From positions 1-36,321 of the forward strand of contig JADHUQ010000004.1 in NCBI GenBank assembly GCA_016784425.1: a stretch of DNA of 36,321 nucleotides, in the 5' to 3' direction. Position 1 is the first letter of the stretch. Each line of letters begins with the position of its first letter. A program made the translations under genes and the position numbers. This DNA comes from Candidatus Delongbacteria bacterium (GTDB lineage Bacteria; CAIWAD01; BS150m-G50). The notes beneath the pieces are model-generated. The model searched no databases. It worked only from the letters and a program-made list of their open reading frames with translations, and had not been told where the DNA came from. Shown one piece after another: positions 24,937 through 33,982 of the stretch.

Positions 24937-26311
24937 GCCGCTTCAATTTGTAGCTGTATTCTACGGAAGCAGTGCTGTCGGCCGACACCACCAACTCCAT
25001 CTCCACCAGGGTGGCGCTGAGTTTTTCGTAAGGCACATTGCAGGCGGTAATCTCTGCACCGGCCGGGATATGCTCCTGTATCTTTACCTGGACCGATTCC
25101 TCTTTGTGGTTACGCAACTCCACCTTGATTGAAGCAGTGTGACCGTTACGTCCCAGAGGTTGCCGGCTCAGTAGTGTTCGTTCGGCTACCAGGTCGAAGA
25201 CCTTGCCGAGGGAGAGATTGACCGGCTCGTCCCGTGGAGTATGCTCGATGCGATCCTCCCCGACAAATTGACGGGTTGCGTCATCATCGAGCTTGTAAAC
25301 CCTCACCACCCCTGCCGGCAACGGAATACCCAGCTGGTTATCCTCGCTGTTCTCAAAGCGAGCGGTCACCAGCACCCGGCTGTTATCCCTGGTATAATCG
25401 TAGAGATATTCGCGGGCGACAGCCACCTCCCGGGTGGGAAACAGCGCCAGTTGTTTGTCCTGGTTGTTTCTCAAATTGGTGGGACGCGCCAGGGTATAGA
25501 GATGATATTCAAAGAAAGCCCGTTCGCTGAAACCGCCACCCTCGGTAACGGCGTCCTCCGCCAGATAGCGATAGTTAGGGTAGGTCTGCTTCGCGACCAG
25601 GTTCAGATCACCGGCTATCAGCTTCAGTTGCGCCTGGTTATAACTGGTGCCGGTACGGTTGCTGACAGTAACCCAGCAACCAAGCTGCATGGCGCTGTCA
25701 TCCTGGTTGAGTATGGCGACATAATCGGCCGACCAGTTCATACCGGTCGTCAGGTAGGTCAGGGTAACCGGGTAGTGGTCACTGCGTTCCGCCTGTACCA
25801 GCCACTGAAGGGTAGGCCGGGTTATCAACCCTTCCGGAAGTTCCGGAAAAACCGCCGAAACGACATGATCCCGGTCCACGGTGATAATGTCGCCCCCCGC
25901 TTGCTCCAGCACTATTCCGCCACCGGCGGAGAGGAGTTTGCCGGTTAAAACCTCCTCACTCTCGAGGGTCAACCGAACCGATTGATCCAGGTATTTTTGA
26001 AACAGTTTGGCAACATCTACCAGGTCGTATTCAAAATTCTGCTCGAGGATGTCAACACCGGGAGCGGTGAACCCGACCGTTTGTGGCATAACCTGGGCTG
26101 AAACCCCCGGGACCGCCAGTTCACTGATACCGCGGTCAAGCTGCAGTTGACGCCGGTCGGTAACGATAGCGCGGTCCTGGTTGTAAACGGTGATGGCAAT
26201 ACCCGCCTCCTGCTCTCCTGCGGCGGTAACACCCGGCCAGAGCCAGCTGAGGCTAGACACACCCAGCCAGACCAGTGTCGGCATTAATGGCGTAAGTTTT
26301 CTCAGCGACAT
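24917..26311 (-). CDS. Exported DUF4139-domain protein
   Basis: A 464-residue protein with a signal peptide (about 8-30, PTLVWLGVSSLSWLWPGVTAA). It is otherwise mostly beta-structure with the DUF4139 pattern: LTYLTTGMNWSADYVAIL and GCWVTVSNRTGTSYNQAQLKLIAGDLN in the middle, and LPAGVVRVYKLD near 350. Proteins with this domain are exported and largely uncharacterised; the function here is unknown. The ATG has a strong GGGAGGT site 4 nt upstream. It lies 52 bp after the valS stop and overlaps recG by 20 bp, so it sits inside the valS-recG-priA transcript without an obvious functional link. Confidence 0.82.
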   Translation of the reverse strand: MSLRKLTPLMPTLVWLGVSSLSWLWPGVTAAGEQEAGIAITVYNQDRAIVTDRRQLQLDRGISELAVPGVSAQVMPQTVGFTAPGVDILEQNFEYDLVDVAKLFQKYLDQSVRLTLESEEVLTGKLLSAGGGIVLEQAGGDIITVDRDHVVSAVFPELPEGLITRPTLQWLVQAERSDHYPVTLTYLTTGMNWSADYVAILNQDDSAMQLGCWVTVSNRTGTSYNQAQLKLIAGDLNLVAKQTYPNYRYLAEDAVTEGGGFSERAFFEYHLYTLARPTNLRNNQDKQLALFPTREVAVAREYLYDYTRDNSRVLVTARFENSEDNQLGIPLPAGVVRVYKLDDDATRQFVGEDRIEHTPRDEPVNLSLGKVFDLVAERTLLSRQPLGRNGHTASIKVELRNHKEESVQVKIQEHIPAGAEITACNVPYEKLSATLVEMELVVSADSTASVEYSYKLKRHGVTYR

Positions 26312-26363
26312 GTTTACCTCCCTAAGTACAGAGGGCGACTACCGGTTGCCCTGGAGCGGCACT

Positions 26364-29039
26364 CTACTGGAAGAGCTGCAGGTTGCGGGTAACCTTAAGC
26401 AGTGCCTCCTGGTATTCAATCAACTTGGTCCGTTCCGCTGCTACAACCGTCTCGGGAGCTCGTGCCACGAAGCTCTCGTTAGCGAGCTTTTGTTGCTGGC
26501 TGTTGATAAGAGCCTCCAGGCGAGCCTGCTCTTTCGTGAGCCGGCCAACCTCTTTGTCGACATCAATCAGACCTTCCAACGGGATCACCAGTTCGAAATC
26601 TGCAACAACCGCGGAAGCCGCCAGCCGGGGGCGCTCCGTATCGAAAGCCAGCTGCTCCAGCCGCCCCAGACGAGTAATATAGGGGGCCGCCTTTTCCAGC
26701 AGCAGGCGGGAACCGTCGCTCAGTTGACAGGCAATGGCGCGTATCTCGCGGCTCGGCGGAATATTCTGTTCAGCTCTGATATTGCGGATAGCGGTGACAG
26801 TCTGCTTGACCAACTCAAATTGGCTTTCCAGATCGGGGTCGATCAACTGCTCCGACAATACTGGCCAGGGTTGACACATGATGGTCGGAGGTTGTGGTTG
26901 CGGTTGACCCAGCTCAACCAGGCGTCCCTGCAACTTCTGCCAGATTTCCTCGGTGATGAACGGCATGAAAGGATGCAACAGACACATGGCGGTATTGAAG
27001 GCGTAAACCAGCGTCTGCAGCAGGCCGCGACGATCGGTGGTATCACCATCATAAAGACGGGGCTTGGCCAGCTCCAGATACCAGTCACAGAGATCGTGCC
27101 AGATGAACTCATAAACCGCCGCCAGAGCCTCGTTCATCTTATAGCGGGCAAAAAGCCTGTCGTAGCTGCGAATCGTATGGTGCAGCCGTGATAACAACCA
27201 GCGATCCATCATCTCCTCTGGTTGCGGTTTAAGCGGCCAGGCGGAATCTGCCAGTTCTGTCCACTCCTGCAGGAAAACAAACCGGAAGGCATTCCAGATC
27301 TTGTTGGCAAAATTGCGCCCCAACTCAAAACGGGTAGGAGACAGCTTGATGTCCTGTCCCTCCGTGTTCAGGGCTATCATTGAATAGCGTACCGCGTCAG
27401 CGCCGTACTGCTCGATCATCGCCAGCGGATCGATACCGTTACCCAGCGATTTACTCATCCAGCGACCCTGCTCGTCCTTAATCATACCGGTGATGTAAAC
27501 ATGACGGTAGGGGATCTCACCGGTGAACTCGATACCGGCCATGATCATGCGGGCAATCCAGAAGAAGATGATATCGTATCCGGAGACCAGGACATCGGTC
27601 GGGTAGAACTTCTGGAGTGCGGGGGTCTGTTCCGGCCAGCCCAGCGTGGAGAAGGGCCAGAGCCAGGAAGAAAACCAGGTATCCAGCACATCCTCATCCT
27701 GACGTAGATCGCGGCCGTTGCATTTGGGGCAACAGTCAGGATCGACTTCGCTGACTATCATCTCAGCGCAACCTTCGCAGTACCAGACCGGAATCTGATG
27801 CCCCCACCAGAGTTGACGCGAGATACACCAGTCATGAATTCCCTCCAGCCAGCGTCGATAGACATTTTCCCATCGCTGCGGATAAAAGGTAATACTGCCG
27901 TCGTCTACCGCTCGGAGTGCTGGTTCAGCCAACGGCTTCATCTTGACAAACCACTGAGTGCTCAGATAGGGCTCGATGATGGTATTGCAGCGCTGGCAAT
28001 GACCGACGGAATGAGTGTGGCTCTCAATTTTCTCGAGCAGTCCCAACGCCTCCAGGTCGGTAACGATCTGCGCCCGTGCTTCAAAACGATCCAGACCGCG
28101 GTACTTCTCCGGGGCGTTTTCGTTCATACGACCATCGGTATCGATCACCTTGATCTGGTCCAGATGATGACGGACACCAATTTCGAAATCGTTGGGATCA
28201 TGCGAGGGCGTGACCTTGACAGCGCCGGTGCCGAACTCCGGATCAACGAAATCATCATCGACAACAACGATTTCCCGATCCGCCAGCGGCAGGATAACTT
28301 TTTCCCCCCGCAGCCAGTCGTAGCGAGCATCCTCCGGATGGATGGCGATGGCGGTGTCACCCAGCATGGTCTCCGGGCGGGTGGTAGCCACCACAACCTG
28401 GCGGTCGCTCCCCTTTACCGGATAGCGGAAATACCAGAGGTGGCTCTGATGCTCCTCGTGGTCAACCTCTTCATCGGAGATAGCAGTGTGATCGTGGGGA
28501 CACCAGTTGACGATATAGTTGCCCCGGTAGATTAAACCCTTCTCAAAGAGTCGCACGAAAGCAGTCCGCACCGCCCGCGACAACCCTTCATCCATGGTAA
28601 ACCGTTCGCGAGTCCAGTCGGCGCTGTCCCCCAGTTTGCGTTTTTGCCGGCTGATAATCCCACCATATTCACGTTTCCAGTCCCAGACCCGTTCAATAAA
28701 ACGGCTGCGCCCCAGCTGGTGTCGGTCGGAACCCTCTTTCTGCAGCTGTTTCTCAACGACATTCTGGGTGGCAATACCGGCGTGATCAGTGCCCGGCACC
28801 CAGAACGACTCGAAGCCCCGCATACGATGGTAGCGGATCAGTGTGTCCTGAACTGTATCCTGCAGGCCATGCCCCATGTGCAGCATGCCTGTGATGTTGG
28901 GTGGCGGCATCATGATGGTGAACGGATCCCTGGTGGAATCGTCAGATACTCTGAAATAGTCGCCATCTTCCCAGTAGCTGTACCAACGGGTTTCGATTTC
29001 GGCGGGATCGTATTGCTTGGGTATCTGGTGATCGGTCAT
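26364..29039 (-). CDS. valS: Valyl-tRNA synthetase
   Basis: Class I synthetase that charges tRNA-Val. The 891-residue sequence shows the HIGH motif as HMGH (54-57, in PPPNITGMLHMGHGLQ) and MSKS (528-531). The CP1 editing domain (about 200-340) contains VATTRPETMLGDTA. Zinc-binding Cys pairs lie near 421-440, the anticodon-binding domain at about 600-740, and the C-terminal coiled-coil tRNA-binding arm at about 820-890 (VDKEVGRLTKEQARLEALI). The ATG at 29039 has AGGA upstream and starts at the usual place; the in-frame extension to 29099 shows no conserved sequence. It is separated from rpoD by a terminator, so it begins a new transcript. No T-box leader is visible in the 225-bp upstream gap. 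Confidence 0.98.
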   Translation of the reverse strand: MTDHQIPKQYDPAEIETRWYSYWEDGDYFRVSDDSTRDPFTIMMPPPNITGMLHMGHGLQDTVQDTLIRYHRMRGFESFWVPGTDHAGIATQNVVEKQLQKEGSDRHQLGRSRFIERVWDWKREYGGIISRQKRKLGDSADWTRERFTMDEGLSRAVRTAFVRLFEKGLIYRGNYIVNWCPHDHTAISDEEVDHEEHQSHLWYFRYPVKGSDRQVVVATTRPETMLGDTAIAIHPEDARYDWLRGEKVILPLADREIVVVDDDFVDPEFGTGAVKVTPSHDPNDFEIGVRHHLDQIKVIDTDGRMNENAPEKYRGLDRFEARAQIVTDLEALGLLEKIESHTHSVGHCQRCNTIIEPYLSTQWFVKMKPLAEPALRAVDDGSITFYPQRWENVYRRWLEGIHDWCISRQLWWGHQIPVWYCEGCAEMIVSEVDPDCCPKCNGRDLRQDEDVLDTWFSSWLWPFSTLGWPEQTPALQKFYPTDVLVSGYDIIFFWIARMIMAGIEFTGEIPYRHVYITGMIKDEQGRWMSKSLGNGIDPLAMIEQYGADAVRYSMIALNTEGQDIKLSPTRFELGRNFANKIWNAFRFVFLQEWTELADSAWPLKPQPEEMMDRWLLSRLHHTIRSYDRLFARYKMNEALAAVYEFIWHDLCDWYLELAKPRLYDGDTTDRRGLLQTLVYAFNTAMCLLHPFMPFITEEIWQKLQGRLVELGQPQPQPPTIMCQPWPVLSEQLIDPDLESQFELVKQTVTAIRNIRAEQNIPPSREIRAIACQLSDGSRLLLEKAAPYITRLGRLEQLAFDTERPRLAASAVVADFELVIPLEGLIDVDKEVGRLTKEQARLEALINSQQQKLANESFVARAPETVVAAERTKLIEYQEALLKVTRNLQLFQ

Positions 29040-29201
29040 CGGTTTTCCTGTCCTTTTACCAGCGCTTTGGCGGCAGTGATTGCCAGCTGCGGGTCGCAAG
29101 GGCAGCCGGACGACAGCAGGTTACCGTTTCAAGCGCAAGGATTACTAAGATGAGAAATAACGCCATAAATGCAAAGCTGACCACAGCTCTCGGTGATATG
29201 G

Positions 29202-29233
29202 GAAAAAGAAAACCCCGACCGTAAGCCGGGGTT
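29202..29233 (-). terminator. Rho-independent terminator of rpoD
   Basis: On the minus strand AACCCCG (29233-29227) pairs perfectly with CGGGGTT (29217-29211) around a 9-nt loop, followed by a T-rich run (TTCTTTTT, 29209-29202). It lies about 30 bp after the rpoD stop. Confidence 0.85.
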
Positions 29234-29264
29234 GATAGTTTTCATTTTGTGACCCGCCTCTGCG

Positions 29265-30122
29265 TCAACCCAGGTAGGATTTGAGGTTCTTGCTGCGGGA
29301 AATGTGACGCAATCGCCGCAACGCCTTTTCTTTGATCTGGCGTACCCGTTCGCGGGTCAGGCTGAACATCTCGCCGATCTCCTCCAGTGTCATCGGGTGT
29401 TCGCGACCCAGACCGAAGTAGAGGCGGATGACTTCCGCTTCCCGGTCGGAGAGGGTACTCAACGCACGGGAAACCTCTTTTTTCAGCGACTCCTTCATCA
29501 GACTGCTGTCGGGTGGGGGTTGGCTGTCGTTATGGATAACATCCAGCAGGCGGTTGTCTTCGCCTTGCGAGAAGGGAGCGTCCATTGAAAGGTGGCGACC
29601 GGAACGTTTCAGAGTATCGTTAACTTCCCAGGTGCTCATATCCAGTACTTTGGCAATTTCATCAGCAGAAGGTTCCCGCTCCAGGCTTTGTTCAAGCCGG
29701 CTGAGCGCTTTACCGATCTTGTTTAATGCTCCAACCCGGTTGAGCGGCAGACGTACAACCCGGGATTGCTCCGCCAGCGCCTGCAGGATCGACTGGCGAA
29801 TCCACCAGACAGCATAAGAAATGAACTTGAATCCGCGGGGTTCGTCGAATCGTTTGGCAGCCTTGATCAAGCCGAGATTACCCTCATTGATCAGATCCCC
29901 CAGAGAAAGCCCCTGGTTCTGGTACTGTTTGGCCACGGAGACGACGAAGCGAAGGTTGGCGCGGGTGAGTTTGTCGAGGGCTTCCTGCTCCCCTTTTCTG
30001 ATCCGCTTGGCGAGAGTGATCTCCTCCTCCGGTTTCAGCAGCGCTACCTCGCCGATTTCCTGGAGATATCGTTCCAATGATTGGTTGGCGCGAATATTTG
30101 CACGGCGTGCGATTTTGGACAT
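29265..30122 (-). CDS. rpoD: Primary sigma-70 factor, short RpoD/SigA type
   Basis: A 285-residue sigma factor that directs RNA polymerase to housekeeping promoters. Region 1.2 starts SLERYLQEIGEVALLKPEEE. Region 2 contains NLRFVVSVAKQYQNQGLSLGDLINEGNLGLIKAAKRFDEPRGFKFISYA (split motif, 57-104) and WWIRQSILQALAEQSR. Region 3 follows, and region 4 has LSDREAEVIRLYFGLG and the helix-turn-helix TLEEIGEMFSLTRERVRQIKEKAL (245-268). Region 1.1 and the long non-conserved insert of proteobacterial RpoD are absent, as in Bacteroidota primary sigma factors of about 287 residues. The ATG at 30122 has GGAGG 7 nt upstream. Flanked by its own promoter and terminator, so monocistronic. Confidence 0.94.
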   Translation of the reverse strand: MSKIARRANIRANQSLERYLQEIGEVALLKPEEEITLAKRIRKGEQEALDKLTRANLRFVVSVAKQYQNQGLSLGDLINEGNLGLIKAAKRFDEPRGFKFISYAVWWIRQSILQALAEQSRVVRLPLNRVGALNKIGKALSRLEQSLEREPSADEIAKVLDMSTWEVNDTLKRSGRHLSMDAPFSQGEDNRLLDVIHNDSQPPPDSSLMKESLKKEVSRALSTLSDREAEVIRLYFGLGREHPMTLEEIGEMFSLTRERVRQIKEKALRRLRHISRSKNLKSYLG

Positions 30123-30237
30123 TAAACAACCTCCGTTGCAACTGACCGCTTCAGGGCCAGTTGGTGAAAACACCGGGTCAAAAAGAGGCAAAAATCAGCA
30201 AACAGGCATAAGCTGCGAAATTCCTGCAAGACCAAGT

Positions 30238-30266
30238 AGTATAATCTCAACCTTCGCGTAAAGCAA
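30238..30266 (-). promoter_or_regulatory. Sigma-70-type promoter of rpoD
   Basis: On the minus strand TTGCTT (30266-30261) and TATACT (30243-30238) are separated by exactly 17 bp. Transcription would start near 30230, giving a leader of about 110 nt before the ATG at 30122. The rest of the 365-bp gap (30123-30487) shows only the hairpin at 30425-30458. Confidence 0.6.
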
Positions 30267-30424
30267 TAATTTACTTCAGCCAAATGAGATATTTTTAGTT
30301 GACGGCAGATATCATAAAACGGTTCCCGAAATACTGGCCCTGTTCAGAGGGGATGATAGCAGCCAGCTTTACCGGTTTGAGCTCCTTTGACAAGTTTTCC
30401 TGATGACATCGCAATTACCATACC

Positions 30425-30458
30425 TAAAGAGAGGGCGCCCGTGGGCGCCCTCTCTTTA
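30425..30458. terminator. Very strong hairpin terminator after htrA
   Basis: A near-perfect 34-bp palindrome: a 16-bp stem starting TAAAGAGAGGGCGCCC with only a GT at its centre. It lies 30 bp after the htrA stop (minus strand). The stem ends in A/T-rich sequence on both sides, so it could act in both directions, although the T-run is short (TCTTTA). Confidence 0.8.
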
Positions 30459-30487
30459 AACCAGTTAAGACGTGTAGTTACAAGTGA

Positions 30488-32002
30488 TTACAGTTTCAAC
30501 GTGACATATGTAAAGCGACCGTTACGGAATACTCTGAAGAGGATCACACCGCTGCCGTCCTTGATATTGTTCATAATGTCATTGAACGCAGACAGGTTTT
30601 GCACAGAATGTTTACCAACAGCGATAATGATATCGCCGGGCGCCAATGCACCTGCTGCCGGGGAGTTCTCGTTGAAACCGGTAATGATCACCCCCTGCTC
30701 CACCCGATTGTCGCTCTCCTGGCGATCCCGATCATTGAGATCGCGTGCCTCGATCCCCAGGAAATTAGCACTTTCCGGTACCGCTTTGGGGCGATTCACA
30801 TCTGCCAGGTATTCACTGCGATCACCAAGTCTGAACCGCAGCTCACGCGTTTTGCCTTCCCGCAGAATCACGGCGGTCACTTTATCGCCTGGTTGACCGG
30901 CGGCCACCTGGAAACGAAAATCGGGAACCAGCTCTACCGGCTTGCCATTCCAATGAGTTATGACATCACCGCTTTGCAAACCACCCTCACTGGCGGGTGT
31001 GTTTGGTTCGACATTGTCGACAAATATGCCCTGAACCTCCTTATCCAGCTCCAGCGCCTCCCGGATGGCGGGATCGAGTGCCCGTGGCACCATCCCGAGA
31101 TAACCGCGGACGATTTCTCCATGCTCCCTCAACTGCCGGTAAATATTGCCGGCCATATTACTCGGAATGGCAAAACCGATCCCCTGCCCCGCAGCGTTGA
31201 TAGCGGTGTTGATACCGATCACCTCGCCCTGGATATTGACCAGTGGTCCACCGGAATTGCCGAAGTTGATTGAGGCGTCTGTCTGCAGGAAGTTCTGAAA
31301 ACTGGGCCCCTGGCCTCCACCGATGTTGAGGCCACTGCGCCCGGTAGCGCTGATTACGCCAACCGTTACCGTTCGCTCCAGGCCGAGCGGGTTGCCGATC
31401 GCGATGGCCCAGTCGCCCGGCTCCATCAGATCGGAATTCCCCAGGGTTGCGAAAGGCAGCTCCCCTTCATAATCCAGCAGGCGCAGCACCGCAAGATCGG
31501 TTTCACTGTCGGTACCGACCACCTCCGCCTCATACTCATCATCATCGGAAAGAACAACCAGCAGCTTGTTGGCCTTCTCCACCACATGATTGTTGGTAAG
31601 GATGTACCCCTCGCTGTTGATAATGATGCCGGAACCAGAGGATGTTACCTCCTTTTTGCGAGGAGGCTGGGATTCCTGCTCGCCGAAATATCGCTCCCAG
31701 AGAGGGTTCTGGTGAAAAAACTCAAGGCCGCGAGGTGTCTCCATGTCGTGGGTATTGGTGATGAATACAACCGCGGGTGTAACCTGACGGGCGACCGCTT
31801 TGAATGGCGAATTGCCGTTCAACTGCAGTGAGGTGGCGCTGGCAAGCGCCTCCCGGTCGGGTGTGTCCGCCATACTCAGATCGGTTTGATTACTGAAGCC
31901 GGCCATCATCATTCCCAGCCAGGTGAAGGTCAGCGCGACAATGCCGACCAGCAGGGCGTTGCGAATCCGACTGTTGGAACGACCGGCTGCTAGGTTAGTC
32001 AT
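30488..32002 (-). CDS. HtrA/DegP-family serine protease with two PDZ domains
   Basis: A 504-residue periplasmic quality-control protease. An N-terminal hydrophobic helix (about 16-36) acts as signal anchor or signal peptide. The trypsin-like domain has the full catalytic triad: His139 (LTNNHVV), Asp169 (ETDLAVLRL) and Ser250 (NFGNSGGPL). Two PDZ domains follow, at about 295-385 (VDNVEPNTPASEGGLQSGDVITHWNG) and about 405-500 (ITGFNENSPAAGALAPGDIIIAVG). This layout fits DegP/DegQ (Do) rather than single-PDZ DegS. The ATG has AGGAG 6 nt upstream. It is monocistronic, with a strong terminator after the stop. The family degrades or chaperones misfolded envelope proteins. Confidence 0.95.
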   Translation of the reverse strand: MTNLAAGRSNSRIRNALLVGIVALTFTWLGMMMAGFSNQTDLSMADTPDREALASATSLQLNGNSPFKAVARQVTPAVVFITNTHDMETPRGLEFFHQNPLWERYFGEQESQPPRKKEVTSSGSGIIINSEGYILTNNHVVEKANKLLVVLSDDDEYEAEVVGTDSETDLAVLRLLDYEGELPFATLGNSDLMEPGDWAIAIGNPLGLERTVTVGVISATGRSGLNIGGGQGPSFQNFLQTDASINFGNSGGPLVNIQGEVIGINTAINAAGQGIGFAIPSNMAGNIYRQLREHGEIVRGYLGMVPRALDPAIREALELDKEVQGIFVDNVEPNTPASEGGLQSGDVITHWNGKPVELVPDFRFQVAAGQPGDKVTAVILREGKTRELRFRLGDRSEYLADVNRPKAVPESANFLGIEARDLNDRDRQESDNRVEQGVIITGFNENSPAAGALAPGDIIIAVGKHSVQNLSAFNDIMNNIKDGSGVILFRVFRNGRFTYVTLKL

Positions 32003-32066
32003 CTGTGTCTCCTTGTATTAAAATGAAAAGATATTTTCAGGAAATTGAGCGCTGCCTGTTTGCAAC

Positions 32067-32085
32067 GATGCAATTTACATGCATC
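32067..32085. promoter_or_regulatory. Inverted repeat upstream of htrA
   Basis: GATGCA (32067-32072) and TGCATC (32080-32085) are perfect arms around 7 AT-rich bases, 65 bp upstream of the htrA ATG. It could be an operator. The rest of the 336-bp gap (32003-32338) is AT-rich with no gene. Confidence 0.35.
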
Positions 32086-32338
32086 CTTATATATTCAGCG
32101 TAAAATCGCATATCTTTTAAATGCCGCCGGGCTACAAATGTTCCCGCTGAAAGCAGGCATCTCTCAATAAATGCCGTCTGAGCAATGGCGTCCGGATTTG
32201 TGTATACAGGACGGTGGCGTTGTGTAACGACAGCCTGATCAGGATCGATTTGACAGCGACAGGATGCAATAAGAGGTTGCCTGTAATCTTGCACTCAAGA
32301 TGATTCCAGGCCTCAATATATTCGACAAAGGAGTGCTT

Positions 32339-32627
32339 ATGAATCCGGGAATGCTGCTGGCGGTTTTCACTACCGTCTTTCTGGCGGAATTGGGCGATAA
32401 AACCCAGCTGGCGACACTGCTGTTCGCCACTAACAGTGAGTTGAAGTCGGTGGGGTGTCTTTATCGCCGCAGCACTGGCCCTCGTGGCCTCCACAGCCAT
32501 GGCCGTTCTGGTTGGTAGTATTGCCTCACACTGGTGCAATCGTCGGATGCTCTCACTGGTAGCGGGGGTTGGGTTTATCATTATCGGTATCTGGAATGTG
32601 ACGCAGGGGGTCAAAAATACGGTCTGA
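32339..32627 (+). pseudogene. Half-size GDT1/UPF0016 (TMEM165-like) membrane protein, one frameshift
   Basis: The first 39 codons read MNPGMLLAVFTTVFLAELGDKTQLATLLFA, containing the family's ELGDKTQ cation-binding motif. The remainder continues in another frame from 32457: FIAAALALVASTAMAVLVGSI, then LVAGVGFIIIGIWNV, ending at TGA 32625-32627. The break is at a G4 run (32452-32455): removing one G restores a single frame of about 95 residues with three transmembrane helices, the normal half-size form in bacteria. GDT1 proteins move Mn(II)/Ca(II). GGAG precedes the ATG. This may be a real pseudogene, a sequencing error, or less likely programmed frameshifting. Confidence 0.8.
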
Positions 32628-32645
32628 CCTGGATTCCCTCGAACT

Positions 32646-32679
32646 TATAGCGACGATCGCGCTATAGCGACGATCGCCC
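32646..32679 (+). repeat. 17-bp direct repeat, two copies
   Basis: TATAGCGACGATCGC occurs at 32646 and again at 32663, a 17-bp period. The junction reads GCGCTATAGC. It lies between the broken GDT1 gene and the cysteine desulfurase, about 145 bp before the latter's start, and may be a tandem binding site. A 197-bp gap (32628-32823) holds nothing else clear. Confidence 0.6.
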
Positions 32680-32823
32680 TGAATTGGATTCCGGCAGGTT
32701 GCAGAAGAATCTCCGAAATATACAGCTGACCCGCCCTCCGCAACATTTTCAAACAGGCCAAGTCAGCCAGAAGGTTGTCGATTTCAATAACAGTGATAAG
32801 ACCAGATCCCGACGGGAGGAAAG

Positions 32824-33978
32824 GTGGATAAGACAGCCAAGCCGATTTATCTCGATTATAACGCCACCACACCAATTGCCCCGGAGGTGGCAGCAGTTAT
32901 GCGCCCCCTGCTAGAAGAGGATTTTGGCAACCCCTCAAGTTCCCACCTCTATGGTCAGCAGGCCCGTAAAATTGTTGAAAGCGCTAGAAACGAAGTGGCG
33001 GCACTGCTTGGCTGTCTGGCGGAAGAGATCATATTCACCAGTGGTGGCAGCGAATCCAACAACATGGCTTTAAAAGGAATCGCCTGGTGGCATCGACGTC
33101 AGGGAACCCATATCATCACCTCTGTGATCGAACATCCTGCGGTTTCAGAAGTATGCTACTACCTGGAAAAACAAGGCTATTCTATAACACGGCTACCGGT
33201 TGACACCTTTGGCTTGATAGATCCTGATCAGTTTCGACGCTCTATACGAACGGAAACTGTGCTGGCGACAATTATGCTGGCTAATAACGAAGTCGGATCG
33301 ATTCAACCGATAAAGGAGGTGGCATCCATTGCCCACGAAAGTGGCATCCTCTTTCACACCGACGCAGCCCAGGCGGTCGGGAAAATGGCTCTTTCAGTAA
33401 CAGATCTGGGGGTTGATCTATTGACTGTCGCCGGACATAAGCTGTATGCGCCCAAAGGGGTAGGGGCGCTCTACCTGAAAGCCGGCGTCCAGTTGGCCCG
33501 GTTGATTCACGGGGCTGATCACGAGGGGAATCGTCGTGCCGGAACAGAGAACACGCTCGAAATCGCCGGTCTGGGTGAGGCCTGTCGTCTGGCTCGTGTG
33601 ACTATGACCCGGGAAGAGACTGCACAATGCCACCTCAGGGATCGTCTGCAGGCCGGATTACTGGAGCGCCTGCCGCAAGCAAGGGTCAACGGACCACTCG
33701 ATCAGCGGTTGCCAAACACCTTAAGTATTGGTATTCCTGGAATTAAGGCGGACAAAGTTCTAATAGATATCGGAGAGATGGTTGCAGCTTCCGCCGGCGC
33801 CGCCTGCCACACTGAAAGCGTGGAGATCTCGCGAGTGTTGAGGGAAATGAGGGTGCCCCCCGAATTTGCCACCGGTACACTTCGACTTTCCGTTGGACGC
33901 TATACAACAGAGACTGAAATAGATCGGGCTCTGGAGATGATAGTTAAGGCAGTACAGGAACAACAGCTTTTGGGGTGA
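32824..33978 (+). CDS. Cysteine desulfurase, selenocysteine-lyase-like
   Basis: A 384-residue class V aminotransferase-fold PLP enzyme that takes sulfur (or selenium) from cysteine (or selenocysteine) as an enzyme-bound persulfide. The PLP lysine is Lys206 in VAGHKLYAPKG; His104 (IEHPAV) stacks on PLP and Asp180 (HTDAAQA) binds its ring nitrogen. The catalytic cysteine is Cys328 in SAGAACHTES. The ACH context and the following SxVL and LRLSVGRYTT resemble animal selenocysteine lyase (SCLY) more than IscS (GSACTS). The GTG start has GGAGG about 5 nt upstream. No iscU, sufU or thiI lies nearby, so the sulfur acceptor is unknown. It is followed after 4 bp by a small membrane-protein gene. Confidence 0.93.
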   Translation: MDKTAKPIYLDYNATTPIAPEVAAVMRPLLEEDFGNPSSSHLYGQQARKIVESARNEVAALLGCLAEEIIFTSGGSESNNMALKGIAWWHRRQGTHIITSVIEHPAVSEVCYYLEKQGYSITRLPVDTFGLIDPDQFRRSIRTETVLATIMLANNEVGSIQPIKEVASIAHESGILFHTDAAQAVGKMALSVTDLGVDLLTVAGHKLYAPKGVGALYLKAGVQLARLIHGADHEGNRRAGTENTLEIAGLGEACRLARVTMTREETAQCHLRDRLQAGLLERLPQARVNGPLDQRLPNTLSIGIPGIKADKVLIDIGEMVAASAGAACHTESVEISRVLREMRVPPEFATGTLRLSVGRYTTETEIDRALEMIVKAVQEQQLLG

Positions 33979-33982
33979 ACAG

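Noticed and set aside
32132..32614. Minus-strand open frame of 160 codons
   Set aside because: It is antisense to the GDT1-family gene, whose two sense fragments clearly match a known family.
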